A stretch of 64,000 bases of DNA from Bradyrhizobium diazoefficiens (GCF_016612535.1 NZ_JAENXS010000001.1:2319501-2383500); one strand, 5' to 3'. Numbered from the stretch's first letter, positions 7,386 to 17,183 are shown. A program made the numbers and translations. Notes: generated by a model from the sequence alone, not told the origin.

Positions 7386-9071
7386 TCAGCATCCGCGTCG
7401 GTAGACCCGCAGCGTCACGTCGGGGAATGTCTGGGTTTCGAGCGGGCAGAGGCCCTTTTCCGCGTCCATGCGGGCGATGAGCTCGTCGCCGGCGCGCGGC
7501 CCGACCAGCGTATGCGGGATCGAACTCGACAGCACGAGGATCTCCGACTTCAGCAGCGCGTCGCCCGTTGCCTGCGCGGTGCGGTGAAACAGCTCGTTGC
7601 GCACGACGAGATTGATCCGCGCCTGCTCGGCGTAGAGTTGGATGGTCGCCGAGGTCACCGGATAGGGGCTCGAGAAGGCGACGATGAGAGGGCCGGGCTC
7701 CGCCGGCTTGATGTCGCGCAAGAGTGACCAGAGCCGCTCGGTCGCAACGCGGATGCTTTCCTGCTGCTGCGCACTCAGCGGTGTCGCCGTGCTGATCTGG
7801 CCGGTGACGACGTCCCTGACGAACAGCTGAACGACAAGTGCGAATGCAAGCACCCGGCCTGCGGTCAGCACATGGCGGCGGGTGTCGGCGCCCAGACCGT
7901 AGCGAGCAAGCAGCGCCGGAATGAGCTCCAGGCTGGCGCAACCATTCAACACCATCCCAACGATGAAGAGGCCATAGAACATCGCTCCGAAATAGTAGGT
8001 CTTGATCTCCGCGACGGACGGAATCGTGTAGGCGATCAACACGGCGGCGAGCAGAACGACGGCATCCAGCAACGCAGCCGTGCCGTGAATTGCAGCAAGC
8101 ACGATGCGCAGCAACATCAAGGCCACGCCGACGGCGAACCAGTAATGCAGGCCGAACTGTCCATCCCATCCGATCGAGAAGCGCAGAAAGCCGACCCAAA
8201 AGCTTTCGCCTGTGGTCCAGAGATCGCGCTGGCCGACGAACACATTCAGGATGTAGGTGATGGTCTCGACCAAGGCGGGTCCAATCAGCGCGGCCGTCGT
8301 CGCGATCAGCGGCAGCACGAACCACAGGAGCGCGCTCGGTGCCGAGCCGATCGAATTGCGCAATCCGCCGGCTTCGATGCAATCGACCAACAGCCTAATC
8401 GCAAATGCACCGCCAATCAGGGCCAGCGCGGCCGGAAACGATGTCGGCTTGATGCTGACGGCCAGCGCACAGGCAACACCCAGAGCGGCCAAGGCACGCG
8501 CGCTGCGGGCGAGCACGCCGCGGTGAACGATGGCTCCCGCGGCAAGACCAATGGCAAGTCCGGAGGGCAGATCCGGTCGCGCTTCGGTGACCGTGTGCCA
8601 CACCACCGGCACGCAGGGCACCACAAGCAAGCACGCCGCGATCTCGAGCACAGGCCGCCGCCAGACCAGCCAGATGATTCCGAGCAGGAAAGCAAAAACG
8701 ACCACGGCGTGGACGAGATAGGGCCCGATGAAGCTGCCCGGAAAAAGCCCGAGCCCGATGATCGCCACGAGAGTCGAGAACGGCGCATGCTGACGCAGCA
8801 GATCCCAGAGGCTGGCGAAGATGCTTTGATCCCGTGCGGCGTTCATCCACCGCGCGGCGTCGAGGAAATAGGAGATGTCGTCGTAGAGCGGCGGAACCGA
8901 CAACCGGCTGTGCAGCCGTGAGACTTCAATCGATCGCGAGGCGACGATGATGGTGACGCACGCGGCAAGAACGACGAGAGCCGAGAGTCGCAACCATGCG
9001 TTCTGATCCGTCCCGGCCTTACTCTCCGCACCCACCACTTGCCCCGTCACGCAGCTGTCTCGGCCGCGCAT
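7386..9071 (-). CDS. Polytopic membrane glycosyltransferase-like protein (GT-C fold)
   Basis: About 561 residues with many hydrophobic helices. The first periplasmic loop carries an acidic pair (LYDDISYFLDAARWM), as in GT39/PMT_2-type enzymes, which use lipid-linked sugar donors. The soluble C-terminal ~150 residues would face the periplasm. The substrate is unknown. The start is uncertain: the frame opens at 9173, but that would overlap the tRNA gene, so I place it at 9071 (MRGRDSC). No good ribosome binding site is seen for either. Confidence 0.7.
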   Translation of the reverse strand: MRGRDSCVTGQVVGAESKAGTDQNAWLRLSALVVLAACVTIIVASRSIEVSRLHSRLSVPPLYDDISYFLDAARWMNAARDQSIFASLWDLLRQHAPFSTLVAIIGLGLFPGSFIGPYLVHAVVVFAFLLGIIWLVWRRPVLEIAACLLVVPCVPVVWHTVTEARPDLPSGLAIGLAAGAIVHRGVLARSARALAALGVACALAVSIKPTSFPAALALIGGAFAIRLLVDCIEAGGLRNSIGSAPSALLWFVLPLIATTAALIGPALVETITYILNVFVGQRDLWTTGESFWVGFLRFSIGWDGQFGLHYWFAVGVALMLLRIVLAAIHGTAALLDAVVLLAAVLIAYTIPSVAEIKTYYFGAMFYGLFIVGMVLNGCASLELIPALLARYGLGADTRRHVLTAGRVLAFALVVQLFVRDVVTGQISTATPLSAQQQESIRVATERLWSLLRDIKPAEPGPLIVAFSSPYPVTSATIQLYAEQARINLVVRNELFHRTAQATGDALLKSEILVLSSSIPHTLVGPRAGDELIARMDAEKGLCPLETQTFPDVTLRVYRRGC

Positions 9072-9162
9072 CCTAGTGACACACGCGCGGAGCGCAACGC
9101 GCGCGCCTGCCGGTTTCCTGAGGAAAGAAGTTAGCTTGTGATGAGCTGATGGATCGGGGCGC

Positions 9163-9238
9163 TGGTGCCGCAAGAGGGACTCGAACCCCCGACCCCGTCA
9201 TTACGAATGACGTGCTCTACCAACTGAGCTATTGCGGC
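9163..9238 (-). tRNA. tRNA-Thr, anticodon CGU
   Basis: A 76-base minus-strand cloverleaf. The acceptor stem pairs GCCGCAA with TTGCGGC, followed by discriminator A and an encoded CCA. The D-arm has AGCTCAGTTGGTAGAGC, the anticodon stem pairs CGTCA with TGACG around loop TTCGTAA (anticodon CGT, reading ACG), and the T-arm has GGTTCGAGTCC. No integrase or att duplication was seen next to it. Confidence 0.97.
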
Positions 9239-9339
9239 GAACCCTGCCGGAGGCCTGGGCGATGCCGGCCCCGATATGCGCGCTTCTGATATCGGGCATG
9301 GCCCGAATTGGCAAGGACAAGCGGGATTGGAAATGTGGC

Positions 9340-11076
9340 TCAGGCGCCCCAGCGGGACCAGAATCCACGCCAACCGCCGGCCTGGGCTCTTGTTTGGTCC
9401 CTGGACGTGCCGATTTGTTCCGTAAATTCATCGCTGGGCCCGTCGTCGTCGATCCCGGGATCGTCCGGAGCGCGGATGATCGGGATGACGGCTGGAATCG
9501 GGGACGGCACCGGCTTGCCGTCGGCACGGGTCCGGAACACCGGAGTTGCTGGCACCGGCGATGATTCGGACGCCTCCGAGGCCGGTTTGACCGGCTCAGC
9601 GGGCGTCACCACCAGCTCTTCCTTGGCCGCCGGGGGTGCGTTGTCCTGCGCGGCCGGGGCGGGGGCGATCACGACTGGTTCCGCCGGCGGGTCGCTTGCC
9701 ATCGTCACCCGCTTCGGCGGCGGGGCGGCGAGCATGGCTTCCTCGAAGGCCGAGGACTCGATCGTGGTACCCTTGTCCGAGGGCAGGCTCGCCACCGGCG
9801 TCTGCCACTGGAAGGCGTCGAGACGGCCAGTGACCGGGGAAATCGGACGCCAGCGGTCGCTGACATAGCCGTCCGCGGTCCAGGCCGGATCGTGGCGGGC
9901 GCGCACCGCCCGCAAGGTCCAGGCGCGGGCACGGCCGCCATCGCCATGCTCGGTGCGCTCGAGATCGGCCATCAGCAGCGCGACGCGCTGGGTCGGATCG
10001 TTGACGTAAGCTGCGAGCACCTCGCGCGCACGGGCGAATTCGGAGGCGTCGATCGCGGCGCGCGCGATCGCAAGCTGGCCCTCGACATAACCGGCCTTGT
10101 CGGCGGGCGTCTTGGCCGCGAGCGTCTCGATCCGCTGCAAGCGCTGCCGCGCGGAATCGCCGAGCTTCACATGCGCATAGGCGTCGGCAAGATCGGGATG
10201 CGGGTTGGCGAGCCAGGCGGCTTCAACGAGCTTCATGGCGCGGCGCACCTGATGCGCCTCGCTCTCGAATTTCGCGGCGAGCACGGCGGCCGGCACCAAA
10301 GTCGGCGCGAGCTTGACGGCTTCCATCACACTCTCGCGCGCGACGTCGCGGTCCATCGTCTCCAATTCCAGCGCGCGCGCCGTGAGCAGCACGCCACGCT
10401 GCCGGCGGTAGCCCTGTTTGTCGATCAGGCCCGCGGACAGATTCGAATCGAGGATTGCGAGCGCACCGCTCCAATCGCCGCGCGCGCAGCGGAAGCCGAG
10501 CACCGCATGCGAGGCCCAGGTCGAGGACGGCGACAGCTTGATCGCCTCCTCCGCGATCATCACGGCACCGACTGCGTCGTCGGCGCGTTGCGCCTCGATG
10601 AACAGGCCGCGCAGACCAAGCAGCCGCGTATCCTCGCGCTCGGCCATGGCGCGGAAGGCGCGCTGCGCCTCGTCGCGATTGCCGTCGAGCTGCGCCGACT
10701 GCGCATGCAAGAGAAGCGCGAGCGGATCGTCGGGCGCATGGCGCCGTGCCGCTTCCGCATGCCGGCGGGCGAGGGCCGTATCGCCATGGCCGATCGCGAG
10801 CAGGCCGTGGGTGATGGCGTGGCGGCCGCGGGCATGACGCTTCTCATGCCGGCGGCGGCGCATCCGTCCGGGCGTGCGCCAGATCACGGTCAGGACGCTC
10901 CAGAGCAACACGATCAGGACCGCAAACATGCCAAGGCAGAGCACGAACACCGGAATGCTCGGTGAGGCGCGAAAACCGCCCCAGGTCATCACGACATCGC
11001 CGGGCTGATCGGCAACCCAGGCCGCGCCGGCGCCTGCGAGCGCAATCAGAACGAGGAAGAGGATGATGCGAAGCAT
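9340..11076 (-). CDS. hemY: HemY-like membrane protein with tetratricopeptide repeats
   Basis: 578 residues. Two N-terminal transmembrane helices (about 4-22 and 43-66) flank the HemY_N signature VVMTWGGFRASPSIPVFV. A long alpha-helical TPR-like region follows (about 85-420), then a Pro/Ala-rich low-complexity tail. The family is encoded with hemC/hemD in many proteobacteria. It is not the protoporphyrinogen oxidase of the same name in Gram-positives, and its biochemical role is unsettled. The start has AGGGATTGCC upstream. It lies 35 bases after the mitofilin-like gene in the minus-strand hemD unit. Confidence 0.9.
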   Translation of the reverse strand: MLRIILFLVLIALAGAGAAWVADQPGDVVMTWGGFRASPSIPVFVLCLGMFAVLIVLLWSVLTVIWRTPGRMRRRRHEKRHARGRHAITHGLLAIGHGDTALARRHAEAARRHAPDDPLALLLHAQSAQLDGNRDEAQRAFRAMAEREDTRLLGLRGLFIEAQRADDAVGAVMIAEEAIKLSPSSTWASHAVLGFRCARGDWSGALAILDSNLSAGLIDKQGYRRQRGVLLTARALELETMDRDVARESVMEAVKLAPTLVPAAVLAAKFESEAHQVRRAMKLVEAAWLANPHPDLADAYAHVKLGDSARQRLQRIETLAAKTPADKAGYVEGQLAIARAAIDASEFARAREVLAAYVNDPTQRVALLMADLERTEHGDGGRARAWTLRAVRARHDPAWTADGYVSDRWRPISPVTGRLDAFQWQTPVASLPSDKGTTIESSAFEEAMLAAPPPKRVTMASDPPAEPVVIAPAPAAQDNAPPAAKEELVVTPAEPVKPASEASESSPVPATPVFRTRADGKPVPSPIPAVIPIIRAPDDPGIDDDGPSDEFTEQIGTSRDQTRAQAGGWRGFWSRWGA

Positions 11077-11111
11077 GGCAATCCCTATACGCGCAGATTG
11101 TTGCGCGAATC

Positions 11112-12377
11112 TTATTGAGCAGGCTTGGCTGGAGCAGGCTTGGCTGGATCGGACTTGGCAAGACCAGCCATGGCATCATCGGCTAATCTGCGGGAGGCCG
11201 CGAGCGCGGCATCGCGGGCGTCGGCCTTGTCGAGCCAGGCCTGCGCAGGCGCGCGATCGGCCTCGGACAGCGTCTTCAACTCGCGCCGCGCCTCGACGAA
11301 ATCGTTGCGCAGCGCCGCTGCCGTGACCCGCGTGACAATAGCGCCGCGGTCGCTGCCGACCCCGTCGGTGCGTTCGATGCGGACGAGCTTTGACGCTCCC
11401 GCCTGAAGGCGCTCGACGATGCCGGCATCGCTGCTCAGTGCTTCCGGCGGCGGCGACAGCTTCGGCACGATATTGAGGAGCTCGCGGCTCAACGCGACCG
11501 GCGTCGGAATGCCGCCGGCAGCGAACATATCGAGCGGTTTCAGCACTTCGGGCTTGGCTGCGAGCGACCGCGCGGCGGCGAGCTGTGCCTCATAGGGATC
11601 ATTATGGCGAACGGCAACGTCGAGCAGGGTGGCGACCACCACATAGCGCAACGGCTTGTCGTCCAGCACCTTGGCATCGGCGATCTTTTCGCCCTGTTGC
11701 GCGAGCTCGGCGCGGGCGGTCGTGCTGGCGCGCTCGAGTTGGGAGATACGGTCGTCGAGGGCGGCGAGGCCGGGCGAGGCCGCTCCATCGCGCGGCGTGG
11801 ATTTCACATCATTCAACGCGCTCGCGGTCTTGTCGGACTGCGCGCGCAAATTGGCGATGTCGCCGCGTAATGTGCCGACAGATTTCTCCAGCGCATCGAG
11901 CCGCGCGACCATGGCCGCATCGGCGGCGGGCTTGGCCGCCTTGGCTTCGACCGCGGCGAGGCGACCGCTCAGCGCATCGACTGTCGCGCTCGTCACTTGC
12001 GGTGGGGCCGGCGGCGCCTGCACCGCGGGCCAGCCCAGTACCCAGCCGACCGCGATCACGACCGCGGCTGCGACAGCACCGGAAAATGGCGCGATGACCC
12101 AAGGCGAAATGGCGGCCGATGCAACGGCGGCCTGCGCCTCGCTATGCTCCGGCTCGGCCTTGGCAGTTTCAGCCTCGGCTGTCTCGATCTTGGCTTCTTC
12201 GGTACTGGCCTGCCCGGAGTTTGCCTGCTCGGCCGATGGCTGCGCCTCGGGCTCACCCGCCAAATCCTGCGGCTGGGTGGAGACTTCGGTTGCCTCGAGG
12301 TCGATGGTCGGCGGGGTGCGGTTGGCACGGCCGGACTCGGGGGCCAATCCCGCGTCTTCAGGCTTGTCGTCGGCCAT
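11112..12377 (-). CDS. Mitofilin-family inner-membrane protein
   Basis: 421 residues. An acidic, Ala/Glu-rich cytoplasmic N-terminus (about 1-90) leads to one transmembrane helix (about 95-116, FSGAVAAAVVIAVGWVLGW), a coiled-coil region (about 130-235) and a C-terminal helical domain. This is the layout of alphaproteobacterial mitofilin (Mic60) homologues, which shape intracytoplasmic membranes and contact the outer membrane. The position between hemD and hemY is the conserved alphaproteobacterial context. The ribosome binding site is GAGGAAC. The end carries a small AKPAPAKPAQ repeat. Confidence 0.88.
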   Translation of the reverse strand: MADDKPEDAGLAPESGRANRTPPTIDLEATEVSTQPQDLAGEPEAQPSAEQANSGQASTEEAKIETAEAETAKAEPEHSEAQAAVASAAISPWVIAPFSGAVAAAVVIAVGWVLGWPAVQAPPAPPQVTSATVDALSGRLAAVEAKAAKPAADAAMVARLDALEKSVGTLRGDIANLRAQSDKTASALNDVKSTPRDGAASPGLAALDDRISQLERASTTARAELAQQGEKIADAKVLDDKPLRYVVVATLLDVAVRHNDPYEAQLAAARSLAAKPEVLKPLDMFAAGGIPTPVALSRELLNIVPKLSPPPEALSSDAGIVERLQAGASKLVRIERTDGVGSDRGAIVTRVTAAALRNDFVEARRELKTLSEADRAPAQAWLDKADARDAALAASRRLADDAMAGLAKSDPAKPAPAKPAQ

Positions 12378-12442
12378 CGTGACGGTTCCTCACACTTTCA
12401 TACCAGAGACGAGCCCGATTGCGTCGGATTCGGCCCGTCCTC

Positions 12443-13189
12443 TTACGCCAAACGGGTCCGCAAAGCACGCTCCAAGGCGTCAAATAGGGCATTTTCGTCC
12501 GGGGTCGCGGCCACCAGAACCTGCGACGCGCCGGCATCGCGCAGCACGGAAGCGACCGTCTCGGACAGGCAGCATTGCGGAATCGCCAGCGCCGAGATTT
12601 CGACGCCTTCGTCCCGCGCAGCATCCAGGAAGGCTCGCGCGCTGCGCCGGGAGTAATGCAGCACCGCCTCGATGCCATGCGCGGCAAAGCCCTCGCAGAC
12701 GTCGCGCGGGAGGATCGTGACCGGAGCCATGCGATAGGTCGTCTGCGTGACCACGCTAAACCCTTGTGCGCCGAGTTCACCGCCGAGGTCCCGCGACAGA
12801 TCCGCACCCGCAAGATAAAGCAGCGTACTTTTCTTCTTCAGTACCTTGTCGCGCGCACTCTGCACCACTTTATCGCGCAAGGCCGCGGCATCGCCGCCGG
12901 CGACGATCACCTCAGTGAACCCGGTATCGCGCGCGGCAGCCGCGGTATGCTCGCCGACTGCAAACAGCGGCAACCTCAACAGGCCGAGGTCCGGCAGCAG
13001 CGGTGCGACGGCGCGGATCGCATTGGCGGATGTGACGATGATGGCGCTGTAGCCCGCCTCGCTCTCATCATGAAAAGCGACCGGCTCGAACTTGAGCACC
13101 GGCGCGAGCAGCACCACATGCCCCCGCGCACGCAAATTTTTTGCCGTCGCCTCATTGTCGGGATGCGGCCGTGTGACAAGAATGGACAT
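12443..13189 (-). CDS. hemD: Uroporphyrinogen-III synthase
   Basis: 248 residues, normal for HemD, which cyclises hydroxymethylbilane with inversion of ring D in haem, sirohaem and cobalamin synthesis. The start MSILVTRPHPDNEAT matches the family's opening LVTRP strand, and SAIIVTSANAIRAV is the inter-domain region. Sequence is weakly conserved across this family, so the operon context (mitofilin and hemY downstream, tsaD divergent) is strong support. First gene of the minus-strand unit, with a GGGAAC site before the ATG. hemC is not in this window. Confidence 0.93.
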   Translation of the reverse strand: MSILVTRPHPDNEATAKNLRARGHVVLLAPVLKFEPVAFHDESEAGYSAIIVTSANAIRAVAPLLPDLGLLRLPLFAVGEHTAAAARDTGFTEVIVAGGDAAALRDKVVQSARDKVLKKKSTLLYLAGADLSRDLGGELGAQGFSVVTQTTYRMAPVTILPRDVCEGFAAHGIEAVLHYSRRSARAFLDAARDEGVEISALAIPQCCLSETVASVLRDAGASQVLVAATPDENALFDALERALRTRLA

Positions 13190-13340
13190 CGCTTGTGTTC
13201 CCGGACCACGTGGCGGTGACGCATTGACAGGGATGACGGCGCGTGACGATTGCGCAAGCCGAGCTCGGAATGCTACCGGACGTACCAGAACTCTGCTTTA
13301 CGAATGAGCGCAAGGGCGCAAATTGGATAACAATTCGCCA

Positions 13341-14414
13341 ATGCTGGTACTGGGCATCGAGACCACCTGCGATGAGACCGCAGCGGCCGTGATCGAGCGC
13401 GCGCCTGACGGCAGCGGCAAGATCCTGTCCAATATCGTGCGGTCGCAGGTCGAGGAACATGCCCGCTTCGGCGGCGTCGTTCCGGAGATTGCCGCGCGCG
13501 CCCACGTCGACGTGCTGGACGGGATCATCGACCAGGCCATGCACGGGGCCGGCATTGACTATGCCCAGCTCAACGGTGTCGCGGCCGCCGCGGGGCCCGG
13601 CTTGATCGGCGGCGTCATCGTCGGGCTCACCACCGCGAAGGCGATCGCGATGGTGCACGACACGCCGCTGGTCGCTGTGAACCATCTCGAGGCCCATGCG
13701 CTGACCCCGCGCCTGACCGACGGCATCGAATTTCCCTATTGCCTGTTCCTCGCCTCCGGCGGCCACACCCAAATCGTCGCTGTGACCGGCGTCGGCCAGT
13801 ATGTACGGCTCGGCACCACCGTCGACGACGCGATCGGCGAGGCCTTCGACAAGGTCGCGAAGATGCTGGGCCTGCCCTATCCGGGCGGACCCCAGGTCGA
13901 GCGCGCGGCAGAAAGCGGCGACGCCACGCGCTTCGCTTTCCCGCGGCCGATGCAGGGACGCCCCGACGCAAATTTCTCGCTGTCGGGATTGAAGACCGCG
14001 GTTCGCACCGAAGCGAGCCGGCTCACCGAGATCACGCCGCAGGATTTGAGCGATCTCTGCGCGAGCTTTCAGGCCGCCGTGCTGGACTCGACGGCCGACC
14101 GGCTGAGCGTCGGCCTCCGACTTTTCCGCGAACAGTTCGGCGCGCCGCGCGCGCTGGTCGCGGCCGGCGGCGTCGCCGCCAATCAGACGATCCGCGGCGC
14201 GCTGGATGACGTTGCCAGGCAGGCGCAGACGCAGCTGATCTTGCCGCCGCCCGCGCTCTGCACCGACAATGGCGCGATGATCGCCTGGGCCGGCGCCGAA
14301 CGCCTCGCGCTCGGCCTCACCGATACGATGGAGGCGCAGCCGCGCGCGCGCTGGCTGCTCGACGCCAACGCGGCCGCGCCGGCGGGCTACGGCAAGACGC
14401 GAGCGGGGTTCTGA
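13341..14414 (+). CDS. tsaD: tRNA N6-adenosine threonylcarbamoyltransferase subunit TsaD
   Basis: 357 residues. It transfers the threonylcarbamoyl group to A37 of tRNAs reading ANN codons, with TsaB and TsaE. The ASKHA-fold motifs are present: [13 protein letters not shown] at the N-terminus, HxxH metal ligands (NHLEAHA near residue 115), and [13 protein letters not shown] near 275. The start at 13341 gives the usual N-terminus (MLVLGIETT). A TTG at 13323 would add six residues and has AAGGGCG upstream. Divergent from hemD, with gpsA downstream. Confidence 0.96.
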   Translation: MLVLGIETTCDETAAAVIERAPDGSGKILSNIVRSQVEEHARFGGVVPEIAARAHVDVLDGIIDQAMHGAGIDYAQLNGVAAAAGPGLIGGVIVGLTTAKAIAMVHDTPLVAVNHLEAHALTPRLTDGIEFPYCLFLASGGHTQIVAVTGVGQYVRLGTTVDDAIGEAFDKVAKMLGLPYPGGPQVERAAESGDATRFAFPRPMQGRPDANFSLSGLKTAVRTEASRLTEITPQDLSDLCASFQAAVLDSTADRLSVGLRLFREQFGAPRALVAAGGVAANQTIRGALDDVARQAQTQLILPPPALCTDNGAMIAWAGAERLALGLTDTMEAQPRARWLLDANAAAPAGYGKTRAGF

Positions 14415-14442
14415 ATGCAGAAACGTCGCCACGAGCTTCCCT

Positions 14443-14587
14443 TCACCTCGCCCCGCTTGCGGGGAGAGGTCGAATTCGATCGCAGATCGAATTCGGGTGA
14501 GGGGGACTCTCCGCGAGCCTCTCTGTCACCGCCCTTGAGGAGACTCCCCCTCACCCCAACCCTCTCCCCGCAAGCGGGGAGAGGGAG
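14443..14587 (+). repeat. Intergenic palindromic repeat, family C, copy 1
   Basis: A long imperfect inverted repeat filling most of the tsaD-gpsA gap. Left part CACCTCGCCCCGCTTGCGGG and GAGAGG; right part CCCTCTCCCCGCAAGCGGGG and AGAGGG; an internal palindrome GATCGCAGATC is flanked by GAATTCG on each side. This resembles the CTCCCCGC-type elements dispersed in rhizobial genomes. A diverged copy is at 57370-57490. Its purine-rich end lies 15 bases from the gpsA start. Confidence 0.88.
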
Positions 14588-14602
14588 TGGAGAGAGCACG
14601 CG

Positions 14603-15583
14603 ATGACCACGTTTCGATCCGTCGCGGTGATCGGGGCCGGCGCCTGGGGCACGGCGCTGGCGACGGTGGCCGCGCGCGCCGGTCGGAACGTAACGCTGTG
14701 GGCGCGCAACGCCGACCATGCCGCGCGGATCGCATCGACCCGCGACAATCCGCGGCTGCCCGGCGTGCGGCTCGCGCCGGAGATCGTGGTAACGAGCGAG
14801 CTGTCGCTCGCCGCGCGTGCCGACATGCTGCTGATCGCAACGCCGGCGCAGCATCTGCGCGGCGCGGTCAACATGCTGGCCTCGCACGTCACGACGCCCG
14901 TGCCGATCATCGCCTGCGCCAAGGGTATCGAGCACGGCACCCACAAATTCATGACCGATGTGATCGCCGAGGCCGCGCCGCACGCGCAACCGGCGATCCT
15001 GTCGGGCCCGAGCTTCGCCGACGACGTCGCGCGCGGCCTGCCGACGGCGGTGACGTTGGCGGCAAAGGACGAGGCGCTGGCGAGCCACCTGGTGCAGGCG
15101 CTGGGCTCGGCGACCTTCCGGCCGTATCACACCACGGATGTCCGTGGCGTCGAGATCGGCGGCGCAGCCAAGAACGTGCTGGCGATTGCGGTTGGCATCG
15201 CGGTCGGACGTAAGCTCGGCGCGTCCGCCCAGGCGGCGCTCACGACCCGCGGCTTTGCCGAGTTGACACGCCTGGGCCGTGCGCTCGGCGCACGCGGCGA
15301 GACGCTCGCCGGCCTTTCAGGCCTCGGTGATCTGATCCTGACGTGCTCAAGTCTACAGTCACGCAATTTTGCACTCGGCCTTGCGCTCGGGCGCGGCGAG
15401 CAGCCACCGTCCGGCAAACTCGCCGAGGGCGAGTTCACCGCGCCGGTGCTGATTGAGCTCGCAGCTTCGCAAAACATCGAGATGCCCGTATCAGAAGCCG
15501 TCGCGGCGATCCTGAGCGGCAGGAGCACGGTCGACGCCGCGATCTCGGGGCTGTTGACGCGCCCCTTCAAGGCAGAGGAATGA
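14603..15583 (+). CDS. gpsA: Glycerol-3-phosphate dehydrogenase, NAD(P)+
   Basis: 326 residues, full length. It reduces dihydroxyacetone phosphate to sn-glycerol 3-phosphate for phospholipid synthesis in the cytoplasm. The Rossmann motif [10 protein letters not shown] is at about 9-18, followed by conserved [18 protein letters not shown] and [13 protein letters not shown] (catalytic Lys in GGAAKN), and [14 protein letters not shown]. The ribosome-binding purines (GGAGAGAG) directly adjoin the repeat. The stop overlaps the start of the EVE gene (ATGA), indicating translational coupling. Confidence 0.96.
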   Translation: MTTFRSVAVIGAGAWGTALATVAARAGRNVTLWARNADHAARIASTRDNPRLPGVRLAPEIVVTSELSLAARADMLLIATPAQHLRGAVNMLASHVTTPVPIIACAKGIEHGTHKFMTDVIAEAAPHAQPAILSGPSFADDVARGLPTAVTLAAKDEALASHLVQALGSATFRPYHTTDVRGVEIGGAAKNVLAIAVGIAVGRKLGASAQAALTTRGFAELTRLGRALGARGETLAGLSGLGDLILTCSSLQSRNFALGLALGRGEQPPSGKLAEGEFTAPVLIELAASQNIEMPVSEAVAAILSGRSTVDAAISGLLTRPFKAEE

Positions 15584-15999
15584 ACATGGCGTACTGGCTG
15601 GTGAAATCCGAACCATCGGTGTGGTCCTGGGACCAGCAGGTCGCGAAAGGCGCCAAGGGCGAGGCCTGGACCGGCGTGCGCAATTTCACCGCGCGCCAGA
15701 ACCTCGTGAACATGAAGAAGGGCGACAAGGCGTTCTTCTATCATTCCAACGAGGGCAAGGAGATCGTCGGCATCGCGGAGATCATCAAGGAGGCCTATCG
15801 GGATCCGACCGACAAGACCGAGAAGTTCGTCTGCGTCGACATCAAGGCCGACAAGCCCCTGAAGACACCGGTGACGATGGCGGCGATCAAGGCCGACAAG
15901 AAGCTCGCCGACATGGCGCTGGTGAAATATTCGCGCCTGTCGGTGCAGCCGGTCACGGCCGAGGAGTGGAAGCTGGTCTGCAAGATGGGCGGGGTCTAG
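15580..15999 (+). CDS. EVE (PUA-like) domain protein
   Basis: 139 residues forming one EVE domain. [15 protein letters not shown] at the start, then [20 protein letters not shown] and AFFYHSN, are hallmark motifs of the thymocyte nuclear protein 1 / EVE family, a PUA/YTH-like fold that binds modified bases. The molecular target in bacteria is not established. The start ATG overlaps the gpsA stop by four bases; a second ATG two codons later is possible. Linkage to gpsA is conserved in related genomes as far as I recall. Confidence 0.9.
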   Translation: MNMAYWLVKSEPSVWSWDQQVAKGAKGEAWTGVRNFTARQNLVNMKKGDKAFFYHSNEGKEIVGIAEIIKEAYRDPTDKTEKFVCVDIKADKPLKTPVTMAAIKADKKLADMALVKYSRLSVQPVTAEEWKLVCKMGGV

Positions 16000-16009
16000 G
16001 CTCCGGTGC

Positions 16010-16095
16010 CGTAGCCTGGATGGAGCGAAGCGCAATCCGGGAAAGTCTCGATTGGGGCACGACCCCGGATTACGCTTCGCTCCATCCGGGCTACG
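16010..16095 (+). repeat. Intergenic palindromic repeat, family A, copy 2
   Basis: Left arm CGTAGCCTGGATGGAGCGAA, right arm TTACGCTTCGCTCCATCCGG and GCTACG. Same family as 4711-4797. Both copies lie between convergent genes, which fits a hairpin with terminator-like effect. Confidence 0.87.
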
Positions 16096-16103
16096 ATTCG
16101 GGC

Positions 16104-17183
16104 CTACGCCTCCGGCAGCGCGAAAACCTCGCATGGTGCGGCGATGCCGCGCAACGAATGCTGTCCGAGCGCGACCAGAGGCATGTTCGTCTCAGCGGCG
16201 AGCGCACCAGACACCAGCACGGTCCTGCCGAGCGGCTTGCACAATCCTTCGAGCCTGCTGGCAAGATTGACCGCGGGACCGATCGCCGTGAAGTCCAGCC
16301 GGTTGGCGGCGCCGATATTGCCCCAGAGCATCTCGCCGAGATGAAGCGCAGCACCGAACGCGAGTGGTGGCAACCCTTGAGCACCACGCTCCGCGTTGAG
16401 ATACGCCATCCCGGCTTCGGCCGCACCGGCGGCCCGCAGAGCAGCTTCGCATGCGCGGCGCGGCGATGCCTCGACAACCGGAAAGATCGCGAGCACGCCG
16501 TCGCCGATGAATTTGAGCACCTCGCCACCGAATGCGTGAACGGCGCCGGCGATGCGATCGAACCAGGCGTCGAGCGCCGCGATGACGTCGGCCGCTGGAC
16601 TGGTTTCCGACAGAGACGTGAAATTGCGCAGATCCGCATAGAGCAGCGCGGCCTGAATGGTCTCGCCGAGATCGCGCCGTAACGGCGCCGCCAGTACCCG
16701 CTCCGCGCTGCGCTTGCCGAGATAAGCATCCAGCGTCGCCCGCAACGTCGCGCGTGCCGCGAGCAGGGCAAGGGGTGTCGCGGCAAAACGCGCGGCCTGG
16801 CGCAATTGTGCAATTTCACCGGCAGTGAACGGACGCGGTCCGATCCAGCCGAGCAGTGGCCCATCGGGCCTTCCGACGATATCCTCGTGCACCTCGCCGC
16901 CGGCGATGTCACGCAGCCAGCGCCGACCGGCATCGTTCGGCGGATCTGGCGCCAGTCCTCCCGGTGCAAAGCCGAGCGCTTCGATCACCCGGCCGTTCTC
17001 CGCACGCCACAGCCAGGTCCGCTTCGCGATCAGGGGATGCGGCACCTCCAGCGTCAGGGCGCCGGCCGCGAGCGGCACGCCGTCGGCGACCAGACGTGCG
17101 CCGAGTTCCGCGAGCAGGCGATCGGCGCCGGGACTATCTGAGGCGGCATCGACAAGCCAGGCGAGGGTCGGAGAGAGTTGCAT
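16104..17183 (-). CDS. Class III adenylyl cyclase
   Basis: 359 residues. An uncharacterised N-terminal region (about 1-170) precedes a class III nucleotidyl cyclase domain (about 180-345). Metal-binding aspartates are in LLYADLRNFTSLS and KFIGDGVLAIF. The Lys in GGEVLKFIGDG and the Asp in RLDFTAIG are the pair that selects adenine over guanine, so ATP is the likely substrate. NLASRLE supplies the transition-state Asn/Arg. No membrane helix is evident. I start it at 17183 (MQLSPTLAWL) because the longer frame runs into the divergent gene at 17285; the ribosome binding site is weak. Confidence 0.9.
   Translation of the reverse strand: MQLSPTLAWLVDAASDSPGADRLLAELGARLVADGVPLAAGALTLEVPHPLIAKRTWLWRAENGRVIEALGFAPGGLAPDPPNDAGRRWLRDIAGGEVHEDIVGRPDGPLLGWIGPRPFTAGEIAQLRQAARFAATPLALLAARATLRATLDAYLGKRSAERVLAAPLRRDLGETIQAALLYADLRNFTSLSETSPAADVIAALDAWFDRIAGAVHAFGGEVLKFIGDGVLAIFPVVEASPRRACEAALRAAGAAEAGMAYLNAERGAQGLPPLAFGAALHLGEMLWGNIGAANRLDFTAIGPAVNLASRLEGLCKPLGRTVLVSGALAAETNMPLVALGQHSLRGIAAPCEVFALPEA

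Noticed and set aside
9163..9238. tRNA-Thr as an integration site for a mobile element
   Set aside because: No integrase, no direct repeat of the tRNA 3' end and ordinary chromosomal genes on both sides.
9892..10965. Long plus-strand frame inside the hemY region
   Set aside because: Shadow of hemY, lacking a ribosome binding site and motifs.
13321..13335. AATTGGATAACAATT near the tsaD start, resembling part of the E. coli lac operator
   Set aside because: Only 5-bp arms with a 5-base spacer; no LacI-type gene or sugar genes nearby. Likely coincidence.
14387..15130. Minus-strand frame over gpsA and the repeat
   Set aside because: Arg-rich shadow of gpsA that runs through the palindromic repeat.
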